From the NCBI RefSeq assembly GCF_000764305.2, contig NW_025934619.1, positions 47,175-111,174 on the forward strand: 64,000 nt of DNA. The letters are read 5' to 3'. Under the pieces are notes generated by a model, which was not told the origin of the DNA, made no database searches, and saw only the letters and a program-made list of their open reading frames with translations. The translations under genes and the position numbers were made by a program. Positions within the stretch are counted from its first letter, which is position 1. The number at the start of each line of letters is the position of its first letter. Origin of the DNA: Hyalella azteca (Eukaryota > Arthropoda > Malacostraca > Amphipoda > Hyalellidae). Shown piece after piece: positions 43,701 to 55,453 of the stretch.

Positions 43701-44112
43701 CGTAATCCCTGATATACGAGAATACCGTTATGAAATCGTTATTTCTGCACTCATTAGGATTTTCAAACTGAATAAATTTTGAACAAGGTTAAATATTTTA
43801 AATCAATATTCAGCAGGTAAAAGATCTCCCATTCAACTCATTTTTTGAAATTTGGAAATTATATTTTGCACATATTTGAATGAAATATATATTCGCTGAA
43901 CCAAAGAAATTCTTCGATTATCTAATCCTCTTTGGCGACGCGTACGAATTCCACGACTGAAAATTTTCAGATTTAACCAAATCTCGATACGGTAGAAGTC
44001 ATCGATATTCGCTCGAATACATGTTCCCAACGCGAGGCTACTGATTTTTTCACAAATTTTCAACTGTATTGAACTGTTTTTCACACAAACTTTGAACTAT
44101 TTTGTAGGTTAT
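40731..44112. other. No gene supported
   Basis: About 3.4 kb of AT-rich sequence. A GC-richer patch at 42540-42740 carries a plus frame (74 codons) with no motif. A patch near 43110-43195 has a loose repeat of gacgattgacaggcgg. A minus frame at 43833-44084 is likewise unidentified. No splice pairs or RNA genes are convincing. Confidence 0.3.
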
Positions 44113-44240
44113 GTTTTATTATAACTTTATAGTGTACGTTCATATTAACAGTAATGGCGAAGGGAAAAAGAATTTTATATTTGTTTTATTATAACTGTAT
44201 AGTGTACGTTCATATTAACAGTAATAGTGAAGGGAAAAGA
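44113..44240 (+). repeat. 70-bp tandem duplication
   Basis: gttttattataactttatag and the following bases to gaagggaaaa occur at 44113 and again at 44183 with a few changes. Confidence 0.88.
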
Positions 44241-45023
44241 AAAAAAAGGGAAAAGAAGCAGTATGTTCACGAGAAATTAAATAGACTATACCTATTCGTA
44301 ATTTTATCACTGCAATTTTAACAAGTATTTTCGTACAAAATTTGAAGAAATTAAAATGTATATACATTTTGATAATATAAATTCATAATGAAATAAATTG
44401 CTGGACCATTTTGAAAATTATATTGCGCTTTTGCTGAACAAATAAAACATGTTCAAGCTCGTAGTATTATACAAGATGCGAATAAATTGTTACATCAAAT
44501 TCAAAGGAATTTTTTCATCAATAATAATAAATTTTTAATCGAAATTTCATAATTACCCGTTCAATACGAATAAAAAACTCTTATGTGCACAAACAGATAA
44601 ATGCAACACCACATCAATATTTTTTAGCGGGAAAAAATATTTCTCATTTAGTTCTTCCCCCAGAAAAATTGCATGAGGGCACAATTTTTAATTCATCCTA
44701 TAAAATTATGGCCATGATTAGGACGGCGGCTAGTGAGGATTTTTGCATAAAATTTGAATCTATTTTATTTCACTGTGTTTACTCAAACTTTGGTCAATCT
44801 TTCATTTGGAGCAACATTAGTCTAATGAGAGGAGTGATATTTTTTACCTAAAAACTGAGGGTGAAATTTCTACTGAAATTAACGAGATTCAATTGTTACG
44901 TGACCTAACTGGCCGCTGTGGCCTAATGAGATTCGACCGCAACAAGACTGCAAGTATATGCAAATTTCAAGTCTAGAATAAGCTTTATTTTTTTCCGAGA
45001 AGCATATTGTTGTGAAATAGCAC
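44241..45023. other. No gene supported
   Basis: A GTG-initiated frame at 44585-44851 (contains HLVLPPEKLHEGTIFN) is open for 88 codons but has no ATG near its start and no splice signal. I leave it unassigned. Confidence 0.25.
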
Positions 45024-45182
45024 ATGCAATTAGACATTGCAGAATATTATTTCACACAGATCAACATTGCAGTCCGTTATTTTACACAATTATATATTGC
45101 TTCCCATTATTCCAAGAGATTCAACATGGCTGTGTATTATTTTACTCAGTTCAACGTTAAAATCAATTATTCATCAAGTTTG
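45024..45182 (+). repeat. Degenerate 30-bp repeat that keeps an open frame (10-residue peptide repeat)
   Basis: From ATG 45024 five successive 30-base units read roughly (Q/I/L/F)(N/Y/D)(I/M/V)A..Y(F/S)(T/K)(Q/R), with DNA identity much lower than peptide similarity. The frame continues to TGA 45213-45215. It could be the relic of a repetitive protein exon or an old minisatellite whose period happens to be a multiple of three. Confidence 0.5.
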
Positions 45183-46100
45183 TTTGTTCAGCACTTAGTG
45201 AGTGATAAAACTTGAGTTGTTTGAGTCGTTATTGGTAACTATAACGCAGATCCTGCATACTTTGTAAATGTTTGATCCAGTGATTAATCAAAAACTGTAA
45301 GAGTTGGTTTCCTTTTTCTCAAAGTGGTTATACTGTAAATTTATTATTCATCATCATTGCACAACTTGTTGTTGATGGAATATACATGAATTAAGTAAAC
45401 AGTTTCCATTGAGATATTAAACATTTATTAGTTTGAATTTTATTATTGCTTTATTATACATTTATTATTTTGAACTTTATTAAATTCAAAATTCCAACAA
45501 CTTGCTTAATAATTCTTGAGACTGAAATTACTATTTCTGTGCTAGTGTAAGATTTACAAGCCGAAAAACACTCGTTGAAGGCCTTCAGTTTACATTGAAG
45601 ATTTGCTTCACAAAATAAAATCAGACATTTTTATTAAAAAATTCTTCGCACGTTAACTGAAGTTTTTTAATGACATTCGTTGTAAAACGAAACTATATCT
45701 TTTCCCCGATTTTCCATAACGGCATCTGATGATGCATAGAGAACTTTCGTAAACTTGTTATGGGAAAATCCAATGAAAATGTTGAATAATACTATTATGT
45801 CAAAAATCGACTTCGAGACATTTCCTGGAATTTATCGACGCACAAGAATTTATTTCTAGAAATTAACCAACGAAATTTGAACAAACGACAAGCAGTAAAA
45901 AATAAACTTGCTGTAAAGAAACGTCGTGCAGAATAGAGAGAGGCGGCCTATGAGAGACCAATGCTCACTCGCCGATAGCGCGGCTGTGATTCCCACACGT
46001 GATCTGATGAACGCACTGTAATGCTTCTATTGCGACGGGATTCGAGGGTCTCGGATGAGCTGTAAAGGCGCTCTGCAGATTGATTCTCGCTTGGATAGAT
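45183..46100. other. No gene supported
   Basis: AT-rich, then a GC-richer stretch at 45930-46095 with a minus frame lacking motifs. Confidence 0.3.
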
Positions 46101-46390
46101 AATTCTTGGTTATAATGCTGATTCTTGGGTGTGGAGGAGGCATGGTAGGGCAAAGATTCTTGGTTATAATGCTGATTCTTGGATGTGGAGGTAGCGTGGT
46201 GAGGTGAAGATTCTTGGTTATAATGCTGATTCTTGGATGTGGAGGTAGCGTGGTGAGGTGAAGATTCTGGGTTATAATACTGATTCTTGAGTCTGAAGTA
46301 GGTTTGGATTGGAAAATATTTTTGATGATAAAGTTAATCCTTTGATTACATACGTTGATAGGCGAATTTTTTGTTTACCAATGCCCTCGG
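46101..46390 (+). repeat. About 54-bp minisatellite, 3.5 copies, plus 115-bp tail also found at 37131
   Basis: Same unit family as 36679-37050. Its unique tail (46276-46390) is repeated before the adapter at 37132. Here the sequence continues naturally into 46391, so this is likely the true locus. Confidence 0.9.
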
Positions 46391-46392
46391 TT

Positions 46393-46575
46393 ATGAAAAT
46401 TTTTTTTTTGTGTTGTTGGTTTTTTCTATATATAATTGTCAAAGGTATTCTTCCACATCGGGAAGGTTCCTGCGAGTTGAACAGAATTATGTTTGAAATT
46501 GGGGGAAAATATACTGCTTTTCCATTCGCGTGTCCCGCCGAACGGGCTAGCAATTTTTTTTTATTCGGGAGCTGA
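46393..46575 (+). CDS. Possible small secreted peptide, 60 residues
   Basis: ATG at 46393 opens MKIFFLCCWFFLYIIVKG, a good signal-peptide shape (basic start, long hydrophobic core). A 42-residue remainder follows, with two cysteines (positions 27 and 47) and a GGKYTAFPFACP stretch, ending in TGA. The mature part has mixed codon use. No peptide family is recognised. The T-homopolymer inside the signal region and the adjacent minisatellite lower confidence. Confidence 0.25.
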   Translation: MKIFFLCCWFFLYIIVKGILPHREGSCELNRIMFEIGGKYTAFPFACPAERASNFFLFGS

Positions 46576-48357
46576 ATTATTAATTTAATCCCTCTGCGTC
46601 ACAAAAAAGCCAATTTTTTATGTCTTTGATGAATCTCTGAAGTTTTCGAGCAAATTGCGAAAGTTTCACGGAGATGAGCGAGTGTTTAGACGATATTATT
46701 GACAGATGAGTGTTCGATGGTCGGAGTTTTTCGAAGATGAGATCATTTTCTTGCGTTATGATGTTCTGATGGTGTTAGATCCAGGCTACATCGTATCAGT
46801 CCTGATTCAAATTTTTTGTGATCAAAGCGATTCTTTTGATCCAGTTTATCTGGAAAATATGAAATTATTTATCACGGAACTATGAAATTAACACGATTTA
46901 AGAAGAATATTTAAAACTAATTAATTTATTCAATAATCAGAACTATTGGCAAAGCCCATACCAAATATTTAGCCACGATATTGAACATAATAAATGGTAC
47001 AGTCATGGATGCTGTTCTCTCTAATCCTCATCGTCTGAAGTTGAAGCATAAAATCTTCCTTAGCTAAGAGTATTTCAGATAAGATACCGCAACTTAGGCA
47101 CTTAATGCACAAAACCCTGTAATATATGGTGCTGTTCTTAACGCTCAAATTAGGCGGTTTGGCTTTGCTACTAAGGCTCATTATCGCAGGATTGTGAGCG
47201 TGCAAACTTCCGACTACAATATCATGAATTTCCTTTATTCACTTAGAGCCTCAGAAACGAAAAGGGGGTTTCTGTTTTTTTCCAAAAAAATTGAAAGGCG
47301 TCGTAAAGTTTCAATCATTGCTTAACCATTGATGTTAAGTGCTTAATCTACGTATAAATATCCGTTAATCGAAACTGATTGATTGTATTATACATTGATT
47401 AACATTCAGTATTGATAGCGTGATATTCAATGATAATTTTAACCAGTCTCTAACTTCATTCGATTAGTTTATATTTATATATATTATATCCACAATTTTT
47501 TATGCAGAATACGTCACTGAAAAAAATTATTGGGTTATATAGTCCAAAAAGTGACACACTTAGAATAAGTAGGACTGACGACCCCTTTTCCCAGCTTAGA
47601 CTGGGTTAAGTTGCCCAAAGAAGGCGAAAAAGTGTATTACTATTTGAACAAATGCTTACATCTCTGAGAGTTTGTTCAATCAATTACAGATGTAATGGTC
47701 TCATACATAAATATACTATTCTCAACTCGAGAGAAAAAATGTTTTATTCTTCTTATGATACAGGAAAATACATAAAGCTATTCGCCGATTATTGCACAAT
47801 GAGGCCTTAATTGAACGACATCAACAGCGCAGTATTTTTTTTAATCAAAGAAGAATTGTTCTTTCAGAGAAAATCTTTCCCGCGACCAAAACCTGTAAGC
47901 ATCTGCTGATGTATAAGATTTGTTACGAGGAAACGTACACTTTACACATTATTGCAATCCGTTTAAAGTATTTATCATTTAAGTATCCTTCAACTATAAA
48001 GTTTCAAAATAATTGGCAGTATTTGAAATTACCATCTTTTTCTAATTTTATTATTTACAGTTTTTTAGCGAAAGGAATAAATTATGCCAATGGAAAAAAA
48101 ATGCATGTTGATATTATCCATGCTCGTGTCCTCGAAAAATATAGCTTTGAGACCTTCTTGAAGTCTTCAAATAGAAATAAATATCGTAGTAGTACATATT
48201 CCAAATACATTTCAAACATTATCATTAAAAGTCTAATGACATACAATTAATAAAAACACATGTTCTAAACATCTGCCGTACACTATTAAAGTGAACTAAA
48301 TAAATAAATATATTTCTTAGAAATATATTTTCTTTTTTCTGTCTCTCTTTATTTCAG
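46576..48357. other. No firm gene; candidate upstream region of the exon at 48358
   Basis: A TTG-initiated frame at 47792-48250 (152 codons) is lysine/isoleucine-rich as expected by chance in AT-rich DNA. 48310-48357 is a strong polypyrimidine tract plus acceptor for the next feature. Confidence 0.3.
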
Positions 48358-48484
48358 GCGACCTCCCCGACAGAGAACCTGCTTCCTGCAGTTCAATGAT
48401 TGGCGGAACCAATCGTGCGCTCCTTCTCAAGCTCTTGATGACCTTGTTGATGTACAGAAACTGCTGAAAAATAGCGCTGTATAA
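48358..48484 (+). CDS. Terminal coding exon of an unknown gene
   Basis: A textbook acceptor (tctgtctctctttatttcag, ends 48357) is followed by a frame entered after one base. It reads RPPRQRTCFLQFNDWRNQSC and then APSQALDDLVDVQKLLKNSA, and ends at TAA 48482-48484. The peptide has a C-x11-C pair and a helical acidic tail. A second frame (starts DLPDREPASCSSMIGG) is also open but shorter. AATAAA follows 90 bases after the stop, giving a complete 3' exon. GC content is above the flanks. Upstream exons could not be identified, and no family is recognised. A short disulfide-looped peptide precursor is one possibility, not evidence-based beyond the cysteine spacing. Confidence 0.45.
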
Positions 48485-48574
48485 TTTTTTTACATTTCCG
48501 CTGCTTCAGATCAAAAAACAAACGCTGAAAAAGGTCCAAAGCAGTAAAGTTCCCATCTAACCGTGAAAATATAA

Positions 48575-48580
48575 AATAAA
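48575..48580 (+). promoter_or_regulatory. Poly(A) signal for the exon at 48358
   Basis: AATAAA 90 bases downstream of the TAA. Distance and strand fit the proposed terminal exon. Confidence 0.4.
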
Positions 48581-48962
48581 CTAACGCGAAAACCAAAAAA
48601 TGTCAACAAATTGAAATGCAAATGACATCCATAGCATTAATTTAAGGGATGTTTACGACTAAATCTTTCATCAGGCTTCATTGGCTCGTAACTTTATGAG
48701 TGTGTTTTTGTTCTTACTCACAAACAAGCTAGCACTAGTTAGACTCAATATCTTAAAATTATTATATAAGGCTTAATATCTTTCCCTTTCAGAAATGATC
48801 TGAAAGTTGTTCTATGATCAATAGCCATAATTTTTGTACACTCTGAAAAATGCATGGATCACATTGTCCAAATAGTATTACTCTCTGCACGTAGCACAGT
48901 TACACCTTTTTGACAAGCCAGCCAAACTGTGTAAGGTTGACTCACTTCATGGCAAAAAGTGA

Positions 48963-49220
48963 CCTGCTTTATGGACTAAGTTACATTCATTTCTGCGAGT
49001 GTATAAAGCTTGTTTTCTGGCGTGTAAAAGAACGGGAGGACAGAGCTACGCGACAGCAACAAATAATGCAGAAAAAATCTATGTTTCGAAGCCACGGAAG
49101 CCTGTGACGTTCGGTCATCAATCGAGTCAGTGTATAGAAGGGAAAAAGTTGCTAATGGCTGTCAGTAATTTTTCAGACTACGGGGAGTATAAACTCAGTC
49201 TTGAAGACAGGTTTCTATAA
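48963..49220 (+). CDS. Open frame, 85 residues, unknown, no ATG start
   Basis: Frame open from just after a TGA at 48960 to TAA at 49218-49220. It contains LHSFLRVYKACFLACKRTGG, IYVSKPRKPVTFGHQSSQC and SDYGEYKLSLEDRFL. Balanced codon use and a GC rise suggest coding origin. The lack of a start suggests an exon or a relic. No acceptor is clear and no family is recognised. Confidence 0.25.
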   Translation, partial: PALWTKLHSFLRVYKACFLACKRTGGQSYATATNNAEKIYVSKPRKPVTFGHQSSQCIEGKKLLMAVSNFSDYGEYKLSLEDRFL

Positions 49221-51548
49221 AAAAGATTCTAAATTTCTTTGAAGCTGATTTCGTCTGAAAAAATTACGATTAAATTTAGTATAGAATATTCAAATGAAAT
49301 TAGTTCATCGTTTAAAATTTGTTGATGACATTCGTGAATTTTCTATAAACAAATGCTAACAATGTCATTATTTGCAAATAATCAAGGTCCATATACAAGC
49401 TACCAGACTTTTAAATTTTCACGCAAAACAAGGCATGCCAAGAAGAATTGCGAGCTCGATAAGCGATCTCAGTTCATTGATTCTCATCAACTCCTTCAGA
49501 AACGTAAAAGCTTTTGACGCCTCATTAATTCATTATCATTTTCATCGTGTTTTGAGTTTCAGTATTTTCCGCACATAAAATTTTTTAATCGAATATGATT
49601 ATTTTTTCAAGTTATATTTTTCAGTGGGAGTCGTGAAATTTTTCAATCTTGCCTAATATTTAACCAGGCATCAACATATTTTTCATCAGTGTCTTTTAGT
49701 AACACCAGATGTTTTTGGCTTTCAATTTCATGCCTGTCATCAAGAAGGTGCTGACGAAGTTGATCGATGAAGCTCGTATCGCGAGCTCTTATTTGCAGTG
49801 AGATGTCCTGGAAATTGGACGTGTTATTTGGTATTTTATATTATCGATAGCCATTGGATATATTGCCTTTGATATGAGTTCTCTTTGAGAGCGGCAATTT
49901 GATCGCCGTTAGAGCCTTGGTAGCTCATGCTATCTTGATGACATTGCATTCATATCGGCAATACTGTTGATATTGGTTGCTTTTATTTACTTTTTATTCT
50001 TAGACTCACAATACAAAACTGATGAAATGCATATCTTGTTTCATTTGTACATTTGATGGCATATATAGATCAAAGTCGTAGGAATTTTTTGAGAGGGATG
50101 CTTAATCGATAAAATCTATTGACTATATATTGATATTTTTCCAAAGAACCTAATTTCGTATTCCTTATCAGTTGTTTAAAAAACAAAATAATTGTAGATA
50201 TTTATGGTTAGGCATTCTTAAATGGATGAATTTTAACCTTAAAGACAACCTGCTGTTTTGACCTGAAGAATGTAGAAAGCTTGTTTTAAAATATTTTGTT
50301 CGGTCGGAATTCATTTATTTCTAAATTACTACTTGTGCGTTTTGGCATCTATTTATAATATTTTGAAAATTTTTCAGTTTTTTTATATTTTCATCACTTT
50401 TTTATCAAAAACATTTTATAAATTTCTCGCAATTTTTTTCAACGAAGCAATTTCAATCACATATCTTAACCCTGCTAAATAAGGTTCCCAAATGGAAATT
50501 GCATGCATGAAATAAATTTCAAAACATGATTGCTTGACAAACAACACATTTTAACTGTAGCAAGTTTACATCGGGAAATTTTATCTTTTAATGGATTTTT
50601 GTAGCAAGAAGGTAATTCCACGCACATAATTGCTGTTATCTTTCCTCTTGATAGATGCCGGAGTGAACATGCCGTCCTTCGCTCATAAGCTGGCCGAGGG
50701 ATGTTTTTCCTAAGCCCCGCGCCCAACTTTATTGCGAATTAAATCATGTCTGGTCCCTGAGGTCACAGCGCTATGATGTAATTTCTAACTGTCATATTAA
50801 ATTAAGGCCTCGCCTTTTTTAACCACTGAAAATTGATCGAAGTAATTTATAACAATTGGTGCAACATTGTGCACTGTGGAATTACAGAAGCCGGTGTTAA
50901 ATTCCCTTCAGATTAATATATCTGGCATAGGATCCTGCAAATCTCATTTATTTTCGCAATTTTTGAGCTCAGTTCTAAAAAAGAGTCTTTGAAATGAAGG
51001 AAATTTCTGCACAAATTACAGTAACGAGTCGACAATAGAACCTGCAATAACCTAACTGTTGAAAGGGCAATGACCAATGAGATATAATTTCAGGTATTTC
51101 AAAATTTGTTGCTACGTTTATTTTTTATTTTTTCCCTCGGAATTTAGAGGGTTTATTTATCATGCCATATAACTGACTTGATTGTTGACAATATCGCATA
51201 AAAAATACCACATAAGATCTCAGGTTTTGTCGCAATTGACCTAAACAATATTAAGACCAGCAAAAGTAGCACAAGTCAAGTGCTCTACTTAATGTGAAAA
51301 AGCTAGAATAATGTTGTCAATTTTTATTTCACCGCAGAGACGTATGTAATATATTCAGTGTTTTTTCGAAAATTGAATTTATCACGGTTTATTCAGAAGT
51401 TGGCGCACATTTGCTCGGTAGTTTTGGAATTTTACGAGCTAAAGGAAACGTTTGAAATGCAAATGCATTAAAAAATAGTCTTTCTTCCGCGCTCGGAGCT
51501 TCGCCGCCAGCTGCCTCCAGCAACTTTCTCGTGTGTTGCCTCGCTTGT
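49221..51548. other. No gene supported
   Basis: About 2.3 kb of AT-rich sequence. Short frames (49372-49578 plus, 50475-50726 minus) have no motif. A patch at 49730-49930 is GC-richer but interrupted. Confidence 0.3.
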
Positions 51549-51715
51549 TAGCGCATTTTCTCATTTATGGAATAAATGCGCTATTGTGCTCGCCATGTCC
51601 GTCTATCCGTCTGTCTGTCTGTCTGTCCGTCCGTCTGTCCGTGACCTCAAGTTTTCGTCGACGAGAAAATGCGCTCTCTGTCACTCACTGCAGTGAGTAC
51701 TGAGTTATATTTTTT
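51549..51715 (+). mobile_element. Short inverted-repeat element, copy 6
   Basis: Complete copy with both 13-bp arms, an extended tetranucleotide core, a perfect palindrome and the gagttatattttt tail. Confidence 0.93.
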
Positions 51716-52312
51716 CTGTTAATTTTGTGAGAAGTTTGTACGTACGACTGCCGAAATACCGCGGAAACAGATAAAATCTAAACGTATTCCATTTCATTTA
51801 AAATGATTTTAATACAATGTTTTATATTTATTCATACGTTACATCTCATGGTTAACGGAAAGGTTGATTTTAAAGTTTTATTTTGTAGATTTGGGAGAGA
51901 AAGACATTTTTCATACTCGGATAATAGTAAACATAAATTAGGCAATTATTATTTTTCGAAGAGTGCGAATAATACTATAAAACTTAGTACGTAATCTTTA
52001 TTTATTCAGTTTGATCTTTAACTAACCGCAGACCGGAATCACAGAGAAAAGTGCGTGAGTTCCTGGGACGCCTATTGAATTTTCGATAATTTTTTCGATT
52101 TCATAAAAAACAATACGTTCTCATCGGCGGGTATCCATTAGCCGAGTTTGTGTTAGGTACGAAAAAGAAGTTGCTTTTATCAGACATTAACTGACGTAGC
52201 TTTTAGCGACTTGACTAGGCGGTTTAGTCCACTAAAACTGGAAAAACAGCAGCCCGATTACAATCCCTGATTTACAGACTATCAGCTGAACGACTAGATC
52301 GAGTAATCAGTC
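51716..52312. other. No gene seen
   Basis: No supported feature. Confidence 0.3.
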
Positions 52313-52540
52313 TTGCTCGGACGAAGGACGGGCAAAAACGCTCGAGCAGTTTTTAGTTTTCTAACAAACCTGCGAACTTTATTAAGTTGGCTTCAATACG
52401 GAGCTATTTCTCGTGAACTGAGTTATAGCCGCCCATTAGGAGCTGTGGTGAGGGAACAAAGTTGGGATCATTGGCGTTGCTGCAACGTTAGGCGTCATGT
52501 AATCGTTCTTAATGATAAACTGACTGTCGAAATTATTTAA
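52313..52540 (+). CDS. Open frame, 75 residues, unknown
   Basis: Open from 52313 (TTG, just after taatcag) to TAA at 52538-52540. It contains LGRRTGKNARAVFSFLTNLR and LGAVVREQSWDHWRCCNVRR. Arginine and tryptophan content and a GC rise over the flanks argue for coding origin. No ATG is near the start, so it would need to be an exon or a relic. Unrecognised. Confidence 0.25.
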   Translation: MLGRRTGKNARAVFSFLTNLRTLLSWLQYGAISRELSYSRPLGAVVREQSWDHWRCCNVRRHVIVLNDKLTVEII

Positions 52541-54547
52541 GAAAATGAGTTCATTTTTACAGTTAACTATTTGCCGATAAATTTTAGAAGTACACAAATG
52601 GGGAAAATAATATGTATATTTTATTTTGTTTGTTCTAAGTTATTTTTAGTTATTTTGTTATTCAAAGTTCGTCAGTACGGACAGTGTTTCATTGCAATCC
52701 TCTCTGTACTATTTCTGCCGTAACCTATTTCATTCGAAGACTTACAACGTGCCGCTAATGACTACTGCGGACCCAACCTAACCGAAATTAAAGAGATTGC
52801 CGATAAAATAGAAGTGTAATAATCGTAAAATCTCAAATCTACTTAACTTAAAAACCCCTATTTAATCAGATACAACAAATACTCGGTCGCTGATATTATT
52901 GAATGAACATAATGGTGTTTTGAAACACATAATTCTTAGTTCAATAATAAGAGTTTTAACAACATTTGTTATCAGAGTTTGCCATTTATTTCAGAAATGT
53001 TTGTCTAACCGGTTGTTCCACGTAATTTCCAAACGATATCGAAAAGAGCAAAGTTCTTAAAATCTTCAACAAATCGCAATATATAAAATATATTCATTCC
53101 CCTACCGAGCAATCAGTGGCTTCGCTTTTATTTGGAAATCCTGACAATTTATTTTAGTGTTGGAGAAGCTCGCAAAGATTGGTTGTCACTTCTAGTGACG
53201 TGCCTTGACAGCGACATCAGTTATACGCGGCCAGTGACAGCCTCAGTCACGATCGACGCAAAAATAAATATTTTTACATATTTTTGAAGTCCGAAGGGCG
53301 GTTCTGAAGTGAGCAGTGACAGAAGACATATTATTTTCGTTCAGGGACTGAGTGATACTGTATAGGGCGAACGGAAAATTGTGAAGAGGTTTTGAAATTG
53401 GTAAAGGATATTCGTGGGTTGCTTTAACTTTTTATCTCATTCAGTCAATAAAATAGATAATAGTATAAAAATATATTAAGAGAAATGTATATAATTGAAA
53501 TATGAATGTTAAATTCATCATTTTATTAATAATTGTCTCGAAACTTTTTAGGCAAATACTGACTAATAATAAATATTAGCAATAATAATAAGTATAAAAA
53601 GAAAAAAAAAATACTAATTATAAAAATAATAATACCAAAATTAATTATATAATAATTGTAATTATAATAATAGAAAAACGTACGTTTTGTGTGCAGGTAA
53701 ACCTGAAATGGAAAAGCCTGATAAAATTTTTATTAAACTAACAAATCTTAGATGGCCATTTCCTCGAATCACTTCAAGCAACCCCGTAATAATAAGTGTC
53801 AGTATCCCAGTAAAAAACTTAAAAACAAGGAAAGACTGATCATTTTAAAAATATTGGTCGGACATAGACATGTCTCAGACACGTCTTTGGTCATGACAGT
53901 TCGCAGGCTCTCGCGCTCATCGCTTGCGATATATCGACCAGTCCAGGCGCCTCTGGACTTTTATCGTCGAGGCATAAAGTCTTTTATAGGCTTTTTATTA
54001 CCACCGCATCAGCATGATAATCGATCTCTTCTCGCCTGTAAAATCCTCTTATTGACTTCTAAGCCCGATAGATTCCCAGAAATCTAAAGTTTTCCTTCAA
54101 AGTTTTCCAGAGCAAAATTTCGTTTAAAATGGAGATCAGTCGTTCAAAATTGCCCTGAAGTATTCAAATTCAAGGCTAACACGCAACTAATTAAATGGTT
54201 TTCAATTTATGTTGAATTTTTTAAATTCAATTATAATAATGACAGGTGAAAGGAAATTAGTTTGTCAAATAAAAATGAAACCAGCGTAGTTTTTTAATAA
54301 ATGAAAGTGATTTTCGTTCGGAATTTGTGCAAATATTTGATTAAAAGCAGAATAATTTTACTTTGCCAAGTTCTCCTTTAAACTTGAGCAACTAGTAACA
54401 TAAACTATCGGTGTAGCAAAGGTAATATTATGCGTATTCGTCACCTCAATGTTAAAGATTTTCTCTAAGAAACCTGGGCTTTGATTTGCCGACTGCGGTG
54501 ATCTCTCGAGTCCGATAATCGGCGACTCTCAACACAGACCATATCAC
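52541..54547. other. No firm gene; two short exon-like frames
   Basis: On plus, 53697-53839 follows a tgtgcag acceptor and reads KPEMEKPDKIFIKLTNLRWP for 46 codons in all. On minus, 54043-53990 follows a ttttacag acceptor and, joined to the exon at 54720-54548, would keep the frame for REEIDYHADAVVIKSL then stop. Both are suggestive only. The rest is AT-rich. Confidence 0.25.
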
Positions 54548-54720
54548 CTCACAGATGTGATTCCAATGTCACCGTCAGCGAATTTCTCAGGCATCGAATT
54601 CAAGTCAACTCTTGGATCAGCCTTTCGACCATCTCTTCTTGCCGAGCCTTCCTGACGTTCAGATTTTGGTGGAAACTCCTCTCCCTCCTTCCATGACTGG
54701 GCGCTTGCAATGTCAATGAC
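54548..54720 (-). CDS. Internal coding exon of an unknown hydrophilic protein
   Basis: On the minus strand a good acceptor (cattctttcag) ends at 54721. The frame then reads VIDIASAQSWKEGEEFPPKS and continues highly charged to DLNSMPEKFADGDIGITSV. The exon ends in AG before a consensus donor GTGATA at 54547. Unspliced, the frame would stop one codon later. Length 173 bases, clearly GC-richer than the neighbours. The composition suggests a disordered linker. A following exon at 54043-53990 would be in phase. No start exon or family recognised. Confidence 0.45.
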
Positions 54721-55104
54721 CTGAAAGAATGGGATTGGTTCTCCTAGAGAGGCACTTAGCTAAGTCGCTCTTGAGAGATGCTTCTTATTCGTGCGCTTGG
54801 AATGGGAGTGGAATGTTTTCGTACCGTCGAAATAGATTCGTGATGGAAACCAGCAGCTAAAATTACAAATTTGTCAAGTTTAAATTCCATACACAAACTT
54901 TCAACGTTGATTGAGTAGGCAGTTTTTTGACGAGAGTGGAGATGATTGAGCTGTTTTAGATGGCAAAATTAAATTTTTTTTATTCAGCCAATACAATTTT
55001 TGGTATGAATTTTCTATTCGGATAATTTACTTCTATTGATTATTCCAATTTTTCCGAATTCAAACTTTTGTTCAACACCGAATGACTATGCGAATGATGA
55101 CTAA
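54721..55104. other. No further exon identified
   Basis: Expected to hold upstream intron or exons of the minus-strand gene. I see only AT-rich sequence after about 54850. Confidence 0.3.
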
Positions 55105-55453
55105 ATGGCAAGCATGTGATGACAAGCATGTGATGGCAAGCAAGTGATGGCAAGCATGTGATGGCAAGCATGTGATGGCAAGCATGTGATGGCAAGCATG
55201 TGATGGAAAGCATGTGATGCTAAGCATGTGATGGCAAGCATGCGATGGCAAGCATGTGATGGCAAGCATGTGATGGCAAGTATGTGATGGCAAGCATGTG
55301 ATGGCAAGCATGTGATGGCAAGCATGTGATAGCAAGCATGTGATGACAAGCATGTGATGGCAAGCATGTGATGGCAAGCATGTGATGGCAAGCATGTGAT
55401 GGCAAGCATGTGAGGGCAAGCATGTGATGGCAAGCATGTGAGGGCAAGCATGT
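55105..55453 (+). repeat. 14-bp minisatellite, about 25 copies
   Basis: Unit atggcaagcatgtg, very homogeneous. Because 14 is not a multiple of three and the unit has no minus-strand stop, all three minus frames stay open and read the same peptide (CLPSHACHHMLAIT). These are not genes. Confidence 0.97.

Noticed and set aside
47792..48250. 152-codon open frame
   Set aside because: TTG start, lysine/isoleucine-rich, no ATG near the beginning, no recognisable feature.
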